Below are positions 1-8,237 of a stretch of DNA of 61,964 bases, one piece after another. The notes under the pieces were generated by a model. The model saw only the letters and a program-made list of their open reading frames with translations, searched no databases and was not told where the DNA came from. Source of the DNA: Myxococcus virescens (GTDB lineage: Bacteria; Myxococcota; Myxococcia; Myxococcales; Myxococcaceae). A program made the position numbers and the translations under genes. The DNA lies in the NCBI RefSeq assembly GCF_900101905.1, contig NZ_FNAJ01000026.1, positions 1 to 61,964 on the forward strand, read 5' to 3'. Numbering within the stretch: position 1 is the first letter of the stretch; the number at the start of each line of letters is the position of its first letter.

Positions 1-300
1 ATTGAGTGGCTGACCGACAACGGCCCGGCCTACACAGCCCATGAGACGCGCGAATTTGGGAGCAGCCTGGGCCTGCTCATCCGCACCACGCCGGCCTACT
101 CCCCCGAGAGCAATGGCATGGCGGAGTCCTTCGTGAAGAGCTTCAAGCGCGACTACGTGTACCTGGCCCGACTGGACAGCGCCGAGGCAGTCCTCCAGCA
201 GCTCCCCGCCTGGTTTCACGACTACAACACCGTGCACCCTCACAAGGCGCTGAAGATGCGCTCCCCGAGAGAGTTTCGACTCGCCGCTTCACCCCTCTGA
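1..300 (+). CDS. IS3-family transposase, C-terminal part of the integrase (rve) domain
   Basis: The reading frame is open from base 1, so the protein continues upstream of the window. The visible 99 residues contain the second and third catalytic residues of a DDE integrase: the Asp of TDNGPAY (residue 6 of the fragment) and the Glu of NGMAESF (residue 42), with 35 residues between them, which is the D-35-E spacing of IS3 elements. The C-terminal signature YNTVHPHKAL also fits IS3-type OrfB transposases. It would cut and join the element ends on DNA. Whether the full gene is intact, or needs the usual orfA/orfB frameshift, cannot be seen. Confidence 0.92.
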   Translation: MEWLTDNGPAYTAHETREFGSSLGLLIRTTPAYSPESNGMAESFVKSFKRDYVYLARLDSAEAVLQQLPAWFHDYNTVHPHKALKMRSPREFRLAASPL

Positions 301-329
301 CCATGTCCGATTTGACGGGGGCAACTCCA
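1..329 (+). mobile_element. Right end of an IS3-family insertion sequence (partial)
   Basis: The window opens inside the transposase of an IS3-type element and the element appears to end at 329. After the transposase stop (300) there are 29 bases, and the last of them (about 303-329, gtccgatttgacgggggc core, ending in ...CA) look like a right terminal inverted repeat, since IS3 ends read TG...CA. The left end lies outside the window, so the inverted repeat and the 3-4 bp target duplication cannot be checked here. Coding sequence for an FG-GAP protein resumes at once at 331, which supports 329/330 as the junction. Confidence 0.75.
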
Positions 330-330
330 C

Positions 331-777
331 TTCCGCTACTACATGCCTACGGGCGAGGTGGAGATTCGCTACGGCACCACTGGCTCAGGGGCTCTGCTCT
401 TCAGTGCGGCGTCGCAGAACACGTGGATTGCCAATCTGGCCATGGTGCCTGGTGACTTCAACGGGGATGGGTACACGGACATCTTCCGGTACAACACGTC
501 CACTGGCGAGGTGGAGACCCGCTTCGGTGTTGCCGGCATGGGGCCGCTGCATTTCAGTGCTTCGACCTTGGAGACGTGGGTTGCGAATCTGAAGTTCGCG
601 CCTGGTGACTTCAACGGCGACGGTCGCACGGACCTCTTCCGCTACTACACCCCGACCGGTGAGGCTGAGATTCGCTACGGCAGCCCAGGCACGGCGCCCT
701 TTGTCTTCAGCGCGGCGTCCCAGAACCTCTGGATTCCCGGTTTGGAGACCATCAGCGGCTACGTGCCCAGCCACTGA
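331..777 (+). pseudogene. 5'-truncated FG-GAP/VCBS repeat protein
   Basis: The frame opens just after a stop at 313-315 and becomes recognisable at 331, immediately past the presumed IS end. It encodes nearly three copies of a roughly 51-residue unit with the calcium-binding FG-GAP core PGDFNGDGxTDxFRY and the flank PTGEVEIRYG. The remains read FRYYMPTGEV, FRYNTSTGEV and FRYYTPTGEA. Such repeats form beta-propeller blades in secreted or surface proteins. The first visible blade begins in mid-repeat, with no signal peptide or ribosome binding site, so this looks like the 3' remnant of a gene interrupted or truncated by the IS. The ATG at 343 is an internal Met of the repeat, not a credible start. 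Confidence 0.8.
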
Positions 778-816
778 TTCTGGGCGAGTCGTCCTCCGCG
801 TGCGCGGATGACGGAG

Positions 817-853
817 CGCGGGCTGGAGCGGCGCACCACCGCTTCAGCCCGCG
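817..853. terminator. Hairpin, probable terminator
   Basis: Arms 817-831 and 839-853 pair over 15 positions with a single G-U pair and a 7-base loop. It follows the FG-GAP remnant and lies upstream of the stop of the convergent metallophosphoesterase gene, so it may stop transcripts from either side. There is no clear U tract, which is usual in this GC-rich DNA. Confidence 0.55.
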
Positions 854-958
854 TCGTTGATTGGCTTGGCGGACGTGGCGCTCCCACCTCAATCCGGCGT
901 CATCGCCACGACCGCCACCCCGACAATCCCTCACGGCACGTCGTTGGTCGGACGGTTA

Positions 959-2794
959 TCACACGCGGATGGGAGGCTCGATGAGTACGGGCGCGGTGGC
1001 CTTCGGGTCATCCGGGTCGAACGCGGGCGCGTAGGGACCGGCGTGGGTCTCCTTCCACTTGCGGGGCACGCGCTCGATGCCCACGGGAAAGACGGTGAGC
1101 CGTCCGTCTTCACCGATGCGCATGCGGAGGAAGTTCTTCCAGTCCGGAAGCGCCAGCGAGATGAAGGCCTCGTTGGAGTGCGCGCCGAAGCGATTCACGC
1201 TCAGCCACAGGTACAAGCCCATGACGAAGGGCCCCACCAGGAAGCCGCCCAGGAAGGTGAAGCCCGAGGACAGCAGGAACTTGCCCGCCAGGTGCCACCA
1301 GCCCGCCTCGCAGTGGATGCCGTCCGCGGCGAGCTCGGGGCACACGCCCAGGCCGCTCACCGTGAAGTAGGTGGCGCCCCAGGCCACGAAGAAGGCCGCG
1401 GCGATGTGTCCAAGCCCGTGGAGCGTGCCCGCCAGCGTGCGCCACTTGCCGAAGGCCGAGTCCGCCAGCCCGATGAGCCCGCCGATGGTGGCCATGCCCA
1501 GCACCAGCGTCCACGGCCGGGCCACCATGCTGTTGGCCACCGCCAGGATGACGTCCGAAAGCTGCGATATTCCGAACGAGCCCACCTCCGCGTAGGCCGC
1601 CAGCGCCAGCAGCAGGTACAGCATGCCGGTCATCAACCCGAACAGCGGACTGTGGCGGATGAGGAGCAGGTTCTGCCGCGCCAGCTTCCGAGACGTCCAT
1701 TCGTCCGGGAAGCTCTTCTGCAGCGTGTAGCCGTCCCGCAGGACAGGGGCGGAGGGCGCGTGCGTGGGGTGGAGGAAGGCCCCGCCACCGCCCGCGGTGA
1801 TTTTCTGCCGCCCGCCGGCGTCCTCGTGCCGCCGGTAGTGGTGCAGGTCCCCGGCGAGGAAGACGTTGATGCGCCGGCCGAACACCTTCTCCTGGAGGTA
1901 CTCCAGGTTGTTCTCCAGGTAGCTGCCCTTGCGCCGCTCGGTGGCGGCCAGAATCCACGCGGGCTCCGCGTTGCAGAGGATGATGCGGTCGTCGGGGCCC
2001 ATGTGGCTGGCCACTTCGCGGAAGTACTCCACCTGTGGCACGTCGATGTCGCTGTTGAGCTGCACGTCCGTGCCGATGAGCCACCAGCGCTGGGGCAGCT
2101 TCAGCGCGAAGTAGCTGCGGCTCTGCCGCGTGCGCCGGCCAGCAATCCACCGGTTCGCGCAGAACAGCCGCAGGAAGGCGCCGAGCCCGTCGTACCAGTC
2201 ATGGTTGCCCGGAATCACGAACAGGTCCGGGCTGGGCGCATGCGAGCGCCGCATGGCCGCCTCATAGGGCTGGACGAGCCGCTCGTCGTACACCTCTCGG
2301 CTGGCGCCGGGGTACACGCCGTCACCGCCATGGACGAGCAGCCGTCCTCGCTGTGTGGCATGGGACTCCGCGTGGGGCTGGCCCTGCACGGACAGCGTCA
2401 GCTCCGGCAGCGCCAGCAGCCGCGCCACCGCGTAGGTGGAGTTCCAGCCATCGCCGGTGTCCGACACATAGTCCAGCCAGAAGCCGCCCTCCGGCATCGG
2501 CTCCTGCGAGTAGTCGAAATAGGGCACCTGCGGCCGCACCACCGCTTCGATGAGCCGCTGGTCCGCGCGCGCGCCGAAGACGGCCGCCACCACCGCGTCC
2601 AAGCCCGTGCGCAGCAGTTGTGTGGGATGAAGCCAGCGCACCATGTCCGCCCGCTTCCGGGGATGCGCCGCCATGCTCTGGTCCGACACCGGCAGGCCCT
2701 CGCGCGGAGACAAAGCGTAGGGACGCAGGTCCTCGGTAGGGATGTCCTCACGTGGCGGCTTCAGCGGCTCCAGCGGCTCGCGCTCAGCGGCCAT
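959..2794 (-). CDS. Membrane-bound calcineurin-like metallophosphoesterase
   Basis: The 611-residue protein has the metal-ligand motifs of the calcineurin-like phosphoesterase fold in its first half: LLVHGGDGVYPG (GDxxY), VIPGNHDWYDGL (GNHD/E) and NVFLAGDLHHYRRH (GDxHH). The second half has at least five hydrophobic stretches, among them YLLLALAAYAEVG and FLGGFLVGPFVMGLYLWL, so it is probably an inner-membrane protein with a catalytic domain before the membrane segments. It would hydrolyse a phosphomonoester or phosphodiester; the substrate is unknown. No phosphatase partner is adjacent. The start at 2794 faces the thioesterase gene, leaving about 185 bases for two promoters. Confidence 0.85.
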   Translation of the reverse strand: MAAEREPLEPLKPPREDIPTEDLRPYALSPREGLPVSDQSMAAHPRKRADMVRWLHPTQLLRTGLDAVVAAVFGARADQRLIEAVVRPQVPYFDYSQEPMPEGGFWLDYVSDTGDGWNSTYAVARLLALPELTLSVQGQPHAESHATQRGRLLVHGGDGVYPGASREVYDERLVQPYEAAMRRSHAPSPDLFVIPGNHDWYDGLGAFLRLFCANRWIAGRRTRQSRSYFALKLPQRWWLIGTDVQLNSDIDVPQVEYFREVASHMGPDDRIILCNAEPAWILAATERRKGSYLENNLEYLQEKVFGRRINVFLAGDLHHYRRHEDAGGRQKITAGGGGAFLHPTHAPSAPVLRDGYTLQKSFPDEWTSRKLARQNLLLIRHSPLFGLMTGMLYLLLALAAYAEVGSFGISQLSDVILAVANSMVARPWTLVLGMATIGGLIGLADSAFGKWRTLAGTLHGLGHIAAAFFVAWGATYFTVSGLGVCPELAADGIHCEAGWWHLAGKFLLSSGFTFLGGFLVGPFVMGLYLWLSVNRFGAHSNEAFISLALPDWKNFLRMRIGEDGRLTVFPVGIERVPRKWKETHAGPYAPAFDPDDPKATAPVLIEPPIRV

Positions 2795-2979
2795 GTGCGG
2801 GCTGCTCCAGGAAGAGGCCGGAAAGGACGGTGAAGCCGAGCCCGGGGGCCGCGGGCGAGGACGTGTGGAATCGTGAACGCATGGCTGTCCTGGATTACCA
2901 CGGCGATGGCCCTCGCCTGGAGGCCAGGCGGGCGCGGTTCACGGTTCCCTGGGACCGCCGGGTGGGGCACCCTGGGGAC

Positions 2980-3444
2980 ATGCCGGACTCGCCGCTCAAG
3001 GATTTCCCGGTGGTCGTCTCCTTCCCTCTCCACTGGGGGGAGATGGACGCCTTCGGCCACGCCAACAACACGCGCACGTTCACCTGGTTCGAGACCGCCC
3101 GCATCCACTACTTCGCGCGCATCGGTCTGACGGGGCCGTCTGGCGCGGGGGACGAGCGGACGAACCGCGACGGCGTGGGGCCCATCCTGAAGGCCACCAA
3201 CGCGGAGTACCTGCGTCCCGTCCTCTTCCCCACGCGCCTGGTGGCCGGTTGCCGCGCCACCCGCATCGGAACGTCGTCCATAACCCTGGAGCACGCGGTG
3301 GCCGGAGAGGACGACGGCGTCCTCTACACCCGGGGGAGCTGCGTCATCGTCACCCTGCGCTACGCCACCCACGAGAAGGTCCCCGTGCCGGCGGAGCTCC
3401 GCGCGGCCATCGAGGCGCTCGAAGGGCGCTCCTTCAGCTCGTGA
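2980..3444 (+). CDS. Acyl-CoA thioesterase, 4HBT (hotdog) family
   Basis: A hotdog-fold thioesterase of about 154 residues. The N-terminal block FPLHWGEMDAFGHANNTRTF carries the usual aspartate and the HxN segment of the 4-hydroxybenzoyl-CoA thioesterase family, followed by YFARIGL. It should hydrolyse an acyl-CoA or acyl-carrier thioester in the cytoplasm. The open frame extends upstream to 2752, but that part overlaps the divergent gene and adds no conserved sequence. ATG 2980 follows a GGGG tract by a few bases and gives the normal family length; ATG 2881 is the alternative. The stop overlaps the start of the next gene, so the two are probably translationally coupled. Confidence 0.85.
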   Translation: MPDSPLKDFPVVVSFPLHWGEMDAFGHANNTRTFTWFETARIHYFARIGLTGPSGAGDERTNRDGVGPILKATNAEYLRPVLFPTRLVAGCRATRIGTSSITLEHAVAGEDDGVLYTRGSCVIVTLRYATHEKVPVPAELRAAIEALEGRSFSS

Positions 3445-4247
3445 GTGAACAGCGGTTTCTGGGCATCGCGCCGTCCACGAGCGACCTGGCGCTGGGGTTC
3501 TACGAGGGCATGGCGGAGGAGTACCACCTGCTCTTCGCCAACTGGCCGCAGGTGGTGGAGCGGCAGGGCGCCATGCTGGACGCGCTGCTGCGCCGCTGCG
3601 AGGCGCCGCCGCCCCGGCGGGTGCTGGACTGCGCGTGTGGCATTGGCACCCAGGCGCTGGGACTGGCGGGCCGTGGCTACACCGTCCACGCCACCGATTT
3701 GAGCCCGGCCGCCGTGGCACGTGCCGAGCGCGAGGCTCGCGCGATGAACGTGCACCTCACCACGGGCGTGGCGGACATGCGCACGCTGGACGCGCAGGTG
3801 GAGGGCACCTTCCCGGTGGTGCTGGCGCTGGACAACGCGGTGACGCACCTGCTGACGGACGAGGACCTGGACGCGGCGGCGCGCGCCATGGCGTCGAAGC
3901 TGGCTCCCGGTGGGCTGGTGGTGTTGAGCGTGCGCGACGCCGACGCGCTGGTGCAGAGCCAGCCCCGCTTCACCTCGGAGCGGCTCTTGGATGCACCCGA
4001 GGGCCGCCGCATCCTCTTTCAAATCTGGGACTGGGCCGCGGACGGACGGACGTACACGGTGCACCAGTTCATCCTCCGCCCCGAGGGCAAGGGCTGGCAC
4101 ACCACCGAGCACACGGGCGTGTACCGCGCGCTTCAGCGCGTGGACCTGGAGCGGGCGCTCACGCGCGCGGGGCTGATGGATACGCGCTGGCACACGCCGG
4201 AGGAGACGGGCTTCCATCAGCCCATCCTCACGGCGCGGCGGGCCTGA
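3441..4247 (+). CDS. Class I SAM-dependent methyltransferase
   Basis: The Rossmann-fold methyltransferase has motif I VLDCACGIGTQALGLA, the acidic end of beta-2 in HATDLSPAAV, and the post-core segment LAPGGLVVLSVRD. This suits a small-molecule methyltransferase of about 268 residues. The frame is open back to 3249, but the best start is GTG 3441, which overlaps the TGA of the thioesterase (GTGA), and the sequence that follows (SEQRFLGIAPSTSDLALGFYEGMAEEYH) is typical of the family N-terminus. Coupling to a thioesterase suggests a joint metabolic role, but the substrate cannot be named. Confidence 0.83.
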   Translation: MSEQRFLGIAPSTSDLALGFYEGMAEEYHLLFANWPQVVERQGAMLDALLRRCEAPPPRRVLDCACGIGTQALGLAGRGYTVHATDLSPAAVARAEREARAMNVHLTTGVADMRTLDAQVEGTFPVVLALDNAVTHLLTDEDLDAAARAMASKLAPGGLVVLSVRDADALVQSQPRFTSERLLDAPEGRRILFQIWDWAADGRTYTVHQFILRPEGKGWHTTEHTGVYRALQRVDLERALTRAGLMDTRWHTPEETGFHQPILTARRA

Positions 4248-4268
4248 GGTGCGCGGGATGGCGGGCCG

Positions 4269-4871
4269 CTACTCGATGCGGCACGCCTCGCTGAAGTCCA
4301 GGCGCGGGTTGCGCGGGAAGAGCTTCTCCGCGTCGCCGTAGCCGAGGTTGATGAGGAAGTTGGACTTCCACTTCCCCTCCGGGAAGAACGCCGCGTCCAC
4401 CTTCGCGTTGTCGAAGCCCGCCATGGGGCCGCAGTCCAGGCCCAGCGCCCGCGCGGCGAGGATGAAGTAGCCCCCCTGCAGCGAGCTGTTCATGTAGGCC
4501 GTCTTCTCGCGGGCCTCCGCGGGCATGGCGAGGAAGCCCGCCTTCATGTCGCGCGCGGGGAAGAGCTGGGGAAACTTTTCGTAGAACGCGGTGTCGTACG
4601 CGATGATGGCCGTCACCGGCGCGTTCATCGTCTTGTCCACGTTGCCAGGGGACAGGGTGGGCTTGAGCCGCTCCTTCGCCTCGCGGCTCTTCACGAAGAC
4701 GATGCGCACCGGCTGCGAGTTGGCCGCCGTGGGCGCCATCCGGGTGAGCGCGTAGAGCTGCTGGAGGACGTCGTCCGCCACCGGCTTGTCGAGCCACGCG
4801 TTGTGGGTGCGGGCGTCGAGAAAGAGCTGGTTGAGGGCGTTGGCGTCGAGGCCGGCCTGCTGCGTTGCCAT
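4269..4871 (-). CDS. Nitroreductase-family FMN oxidoreductase (RutE/HadB-like)
   Basis: A 200-residue nitroreductase most like the malonic semialdehyde reductase RutE group: TRMAPTAANSQPVRIVFV (FMN phosphate binding), SSLQGGYFILAARALGLDCGPMAGFD and NFLINLGYGD. It would reduce a quinone, nitro compound or aldehyde with NAD(P)H. The open frame runs to 4973, but ATG 4871 has a GGAAGG ribosome binding site and gives the family length; E. coli RutE has 196 residues. It is divergent from an HxlR-type regulator, a common pairing for oxidoreductases controlled by redox-sensing or quinone-sensing HxlR proteins, so that regulator is its likely controller. Confidence 0.85.
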   Translation of the reverse strand: MATQQAGLDANALNQLFLDARTHNAWLDKPVADDVLQQLYALTRMAPTAANSQPVRIVFVKSREAKERLKPTLSPGNVDKTMNAPVTAIIAYDTAFYEKFPQLFPARDMKAGFLAMPAEAREKTAYMNSSLQGGYFILAARALGLDCGPMAGFDNAKVDAAFFPEGKWKSNFLINLGYGDAEKLFPRNPRLDFSEACRIE

Positions 4872-4955
4872 GGGCGAGTCCCTTCCTGGAGTGATCCGGC
4901 GCGTGACCTTCATGAGCCACCGCCACGGTTCTTCAGGTAATGGGTTCACTTTTGA

Positions 4956-4990
4956 TTCGCAAGTAGCTTCCAAAAAGTAAGTAGCTTGGG
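4956..4990. promoter_or_regulatory. Candidate HxlR operator (repeated aagtagctt)
   Basis: The nonamer aagtagctt occurs at 4961-4969 and again at 4979-4987, 18 bases apart centre to centre. It sits in an AT-rich stretch unlike the surrounding DNA, within the shared intergenic region of the nitroreductase and HxlR genes. HxlR-family proteins are winged-helix dimers that bind ACTT/AAGT-rich repeated sites, so this is a plausible autoregulatory operator. This is inference from position and repeat pattern. Confidence 0.45.
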
Positions 4991-5042
4991 ACTTCCGTGC
5001 CGGTGGCAGGGCGGCTCGCTATATTCGGGGGAGGAGGCGCCA

Positions 5043-5396
5043 ATGGAGCATCCGCTGACACGGTGTGCGCGGTACGAGAAGGCCAGCGAGCTGATGGGGA
5101 AGCGCTGGACGGGCCTCATCCTGCGCATCCTGCTCGCGGGGCCCCGGCGCTTCGGCGAGCTGACGGCCGAGATTGGCAGCATCAGCGAGCGCGTCCTGTC
5201 GGAGCGGCTCAAGGAGCTGGAGGCGGAGGGCGTGGTGTCGCGTCACGTGGACGCGGGGCCTCCCATCCGCGTGGCGTACCAGCTCACGGAGAAGGGACAG
5301 GCGCTGTGGAAGGTCGTGGATGAGCTGGGGCGGTGGGCGGAGCGCTGGGTGGACGTGAAGCCCGCCTCTGCCGCTCGCAAGCGCAAGTCCGCGTGA
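5043..5396 (+). CDS. HxlR-family winged-helix transcriptional regulator
   Basis: A 117-residue MarR-like winged-helix protein with the HxlR signature: an N-terminal Cys (LTRCARYEKASELMGKRWTG), the recognition region RFGELTAEIGSISERVLSERLKELEAEGVV, and the wing RVAYQLTEKGQAL. The conserved N-terminal Cys is the residue modified in redox-sensing or electrophile-sensing members. ATG 5043 follows a GGAGGAGG ribosome binding site; the frame is open further upstream but without conserved sequence. It is divergent from the nitroreductase gene, which is the likely target. Confidence 0.9.
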   Translation: MEHPLTRCARYEKASELMGKRWTGLILRILLAGPRRFGELTAEIGSISERVLSERLKELEAEGVVSRHVDAGPPIRVAYQLTEKGQALWKVVDELGRWAERWVDVKPASAARKRKSA

Positions 5397-5399
5397 GGT

Positions 5400-6539
5400 T
5401 CAGGCGCCGCCGCGCTTCGCGTCCGCTGGGGCGTTGGGGTGGCGGGCCAGCAGCATGCGCAGCTGGGGCTGACGCCGCACCGCTTCCTGCTTCAGCAAGT
5501 GCGCGATGAGGGCCGGCGGGGCCGCGCTCCAGCGGGCGATGTTCTGGATGAGCATGGGCGAGCGGTAGGTGCGTCCGCACAGCAGCGACGCCGTCTTCCC
5601 ATCCACCGGCAGGCCGATGAGCGCCGCCAGCGCGCGGCCTTCCGTGTTGAGGATGAGCTCCACCTTCTCCTCCGCGGGGCCGCTGGCGAAGCGCTGGCGG
5701 AGCACCTCGCGCGCTGCGCGCCGTGTGGATTCCGGCACGTCGCGGTCATTGCCCACCTTGTGCAGCTCCATGAGCCGGCGTGCACTCCACAGTCGCCGGA
5801 AGAGGCTGGCGGGGAGCTGCGGGTTGCGCACGAGCCAGCGCCGCACCCCGGTGTCCGCCGCGAAGGCCGCCCGGGCGCACAGGGCCTCCAGGCCGACGGG
5901 GTTGCGGTGGTAGCGCGCCACGAGTCGCGCATGGGGCAGACCCGTGCGCGCGTTTTCGAACACGGCCTTGATGACGGCGGGCACCGGGTCGAAGCACAGC
6001 GCGGAGAGGATGGGGTCCTCCGCCGCGTGGGCATGGGCGATGCGCTGGTCCTCGGGGAGCGGGTGCAGCCGCAGTTCAAAGAGCTGGCGGTAGTTGCCCA
6101 GGGCGGCTTCGGGCTCGTCTTCGGAGGTCGGCTCGGTGTCCGGTGCGGTGTCAGGGGCGGGCGCGGCCTCCAGCGGTGTCAGTTCGAGCACGGGGAGGTC
6201 TGCTTCGGGCGCGGCATCCAGCGGCGTCAGGTCGAGCACGGGGAGGTCTGCTTCGGGCTCGGGGGCCGCGGGGGACGTCTGTCGCTGGGGCTCGAAGGCC
6301 ACAGGTGGAGCGGCGACAGGTGCCGCCGGGCTCGCGGCGGGCGTGGGCAGCAGCGCGCCCTGGGTGACGAGCCGGGAGAGGATGGTCCGCAGCCGCTCGG
6401 GGGGCAGGCCCGTCAGCGCGGGCAGGTTCCGGGCCAGGGTGGCGCCGTCCAGGCGGGAGAGCACGAAGCCCTCTTCTGGGCTGAGGGCCAGCGTCCGCAG
6501 GTCGACTGCGGGGTTCGGCTTGGGCATCCACTCCGTCAT
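5400..6539 (-). CDS. Hypothetical protein with N-terminal winged-helix-like domain
   Basis: A predicted 379-residue cytoplasmic protein. Residues 1-60 (LRTLALSPEEGFVLSRLDGATLARNLPALTGLPPERLRTILSRLVTQGAL) resemble a small helical winged-helix-like module that recurs at the N-terminus of many myxobacterial proteins. Then comes a Pro/Ala/Glu-rich linker with two repeats of the type EADLPVLDLTPLDAAP, and an alpha-helical C-terminal half (ILSALCFDPVPAVIKAVFENARTGLPHARLVARYHRNPVGLEAL) suggestive of HEAT-like helical repeats. I do not recognise a function. ATG 6539 has a GGAG at a suitable distance; ATG 6557 is an alternative. The stop lies 3 bases from the end of the convergent HxlR gene. Confidence 0.75.
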   Translation of the reverse strand: MTEWMPKPNPAVDLRTLALSPEEGFVLSRLDGATLARNLPALTGLPPERLRTILSRLVTQGALLPTPAASPAAPVAAPPVAFEPQRQTSPAAPEPEADLPVLDLTPLDAAPEADLPVLELTPLEAAPAPDTAPDTEPTSEDEPEAALGNYRQLFELRLHPLPEDQRIAHAHAAEDPILSALCFDPVPAVIKAVFENARTGLPHARLVARYHRNPVGLEALCARAAFAADTGVRRWLVRNPQLPASLFRRLWSARRLMELHKVGNDRDVPESTRRAAREVLRQRFASGPAEEKVELILNTEGRALAALIGLPVDGKTASLLCGRTYRSPMLIQNIARWSAAPPALIAHLLKQEAVRRQPQLRMLLARHPNAPADAKRGGA

Positions 6540-6739
6540 GGCTCCAGAGTCTTTCATGACCTGGAGGCGTCCGGCAGGCCCGGGCCAAGGCGGGCGGCAC
6601 CGGACTGGAAAACATGACGGATGCTGGACGGCCTGCCCGGCTGGTGGGCGTGCGGGGAGTACCCTTGCCTGTCCATGCCTACACGCTCTGCGTCGAGCCG
6701 GGTTGACGGGAGGGCGCCCTGGGGCCCTAACTTCCCACC

Positions 6740-7123
6740 ATGTCCGACCGCATCGAGACCTATGCCGAGTTCTGGCCGTTCTACCTGCGGGAGCACGCGC
6801 TGCCGTCCACGCGCTGGCTTCACTTCACGGGCACCTCCCTGGGACTGGGGCTGGGCGTGACGGCCGTCGCGACGGGCCGCGCCGCGCTGGTGCCGGCCGC
6901 GCTCGTCGCCGCCTACGGCTTCGCGTGGTTCAGCCACTTCGTCATCGAGCGGAACAAGCCGGCGTCGTTCAAGTACCCGCTCTGGTCGTTCATCTCCGAC
7001 TTCCGCATGGCGGGGCTGATGGCCATTGGACGGCTGGCCCCGCACCTGGAACGTGCTCGGGCGGGCGGTGTGGGCTCGGGTGAAGTGGCCCGCGCGGTGC
7101 CCGCGACGCAGCAGGTCCGCTAG
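6740..7123 (+). CDS. Mpo1/DUF962-family membrane protein
   Basis: A 127-residue protein matching the DUF962 family: FWPFYLREHALPSTRWLHFTGT, then hydrophobic segments and WFSHFVIERNKPASFKYPLWSFISDFRM. The yeast member Mpo1 is an Fe(II)-dependent dioxygenase that alpha-oxidises 2-hydroxy fatty acids, and the conserved His residues are seen here in EHxLPSTRWLHF and WFSHF. It is probably an inner-membrane protein; whether the bacterial members do the same reaction is inference. The N-terminus is complete and the length usual. It precedes a methyltransferase gene by about 110 bases on the same strand. Confidence 0.87.
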   Translation: MSDRIETYAEFWPFYLREHALPSTRWLHFTGTSLGLGLGVTAVATGRAALVPAALVAAYGFAWFSHFVIERNKPASFKYPLWSFISDFRMAGLMAIGRLAPHLERARAGGVGSGEVARAVPATQQVR

Positions 7124-7232
7124 CGAGCAGGCTCGCTGGCACGGAGGGAAGGAGGCTTCAGGCCGCATTGACGCATCCGGGGCCCTCTCCCAGAATCCCC
7201 ACTCGTTTCGGGCATCCGCCCGGGGGATCTCC

Positions 7233-8117
7233 GTGAACCTGCTGACCCGCGTGAAGAAGAGTGTCCGGCACCGCGCCGCCTACAAGGCGTCGGAGCCGTT
7301 GTCGAAGCTGCTCAGCCTGACGGGCTTCGGCCGTTATGGCCCGGGTCCTCAGCTCAAGCAGCCCGAGCCGCTGCGCCAGGCCGGCATCCCCGTCGAAACC
7401 TATCGCTTCGATGTGGCGGAGCTGGAGCGCTTCTGGGACGAACTCCAGGCGCAGAACGCCGTGATCCGGCACTTCTGCGGCTTCCAACCGTATTGGGAGA
7501 AGCGGCCGCAGTACCACTTCACCTGGAAGCAGATTGAACCGTTGGTGGCGCGCGAGGACGCCGTCTACGTGGACATCGCCTCCACCCCGAGCAGCCCGTA
7601 CCTGGACGTGGTCCGGATGCTGGGGCGGACGCGGAACATCTACGCGCAGGACCTGGTCTTCCCGCCGGGCATCCACGGCCACCAGATTGGCGGCTCCGCG
7701 GCGGAGCTTCCGCTCGAGGACGGCTCCGTGGACGCGATGACGCTGCACTGCTCCTTCGAGCACTTCGAGGGGACCGCGGACACGGGCTTCATCCGGGAGG
7801 CGGGGCGCGTGCTCCGGCCCGGCGGCAAGGTCTGCATCGTCCCGCTGTACCTGGGCGAGTACGCCTTCACCATGTGTGACCCCGCATGGGGTTACGACAT
7901 CCGCCGCGACGCGGAGCCCATCATCCACCTCTTCCCCCGCTGGGGAGAGCGGCACGGCCGCTTCTACGACGCCGTCACCCTGAAGGAGCGCGTCCTGGCG
8001 CCCGCGCATGCGGCGGGACTTCAGTCTCGCGTCTTCCACTTCGAGAACATCATGGACCTGCACCCGACCTGCTACACGCACTTCGGGCTCGTCCTGGAGA
8101 AGCCCGCGAAGGTGTGA
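7233..8117 (+). CDS. SAM-dependent methyltransferase-like protein with atypical motif I
   Basis: The C-terminal half has the late motifs of class I methyltransferases: DGSVDAMTLHCSFEHFEG (motif II region) and EAGRVLRPGGKVCIVPLYLG (motif III). The position of motif I, normally a glycine-rich GxGxG, reads YVDIASTPSSPYLDVVRMLG, followed by the acidic strand NIYAQDLVF. The SAM site is therefore altered, and activity should be tested rather than assumed. GTG 7233, after a GGGGG tract, is the likely start; the frame runs open upstream to 7026 through the DUF962 gene. The predicted length is 294 residues. The DUF962 gene just upstream suggests a possible role in lipid or envelope modification. Confidence 0.72.
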   Translation: MNLLTRVKKSVRHRAAYKASEPLSKLLSLTGFGRYGPGPQLKQPEPLRQAGIPVETYRFDVAELERFWDELQAQNAVIRHFCGFQPYWEKRPQYHFTWKQIEPLVAREDAVYVDIASTPSSPYLDVVRMLGRTRNIYAQDLVFPPGIHGHQIGGSAAELPLEDGSVDAMTLHCSFEHFEGTADTGFIREAGRVLRPGGKVCIVPLYLGEYAFTMCDPAWGYDIRRDAEPIIHLFPRWGERHGRFYDAVTLKERVLAPAHAAGLQSRVFHFENIMDLHPTCYTHFGLVLEKPAKV

Positions 8118-8135
8118 CGCGCGGGGCGCTGGGGG

Positions 8136-8164
8136 GGACAGGCCGGCGACCGTGCGGCCTGTCC
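8136..8164 (+). terminator. Hairpin terminator after the methyltransferase gene
   Basis: Perfect 10-bp stem (8136-8145 with 8155-8164) and a 9-base loop, starting 18 bases after the stop codon. It lies between two genes on the same strand and so separates transcription units. Confidence 0.7.
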
Positions 8165-8237
8165 TGGTCAACATCCGCGCTCCGGGGGGCTACAGGGAGT
8201 AGCCACGCGGAATGCGGCCGACCTATACATCCCTCCC

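Noticed and set aside
600..605. HNTGEP in place of the D-box Asp in the GAF/PAS kinase (residue numbers of the kinase at 9849-11894)
   Set aside because: This Asn variant is frequent in a large group of active kinases, and the His and both N-box Asn are intact, so it is not evidence of inactivity.
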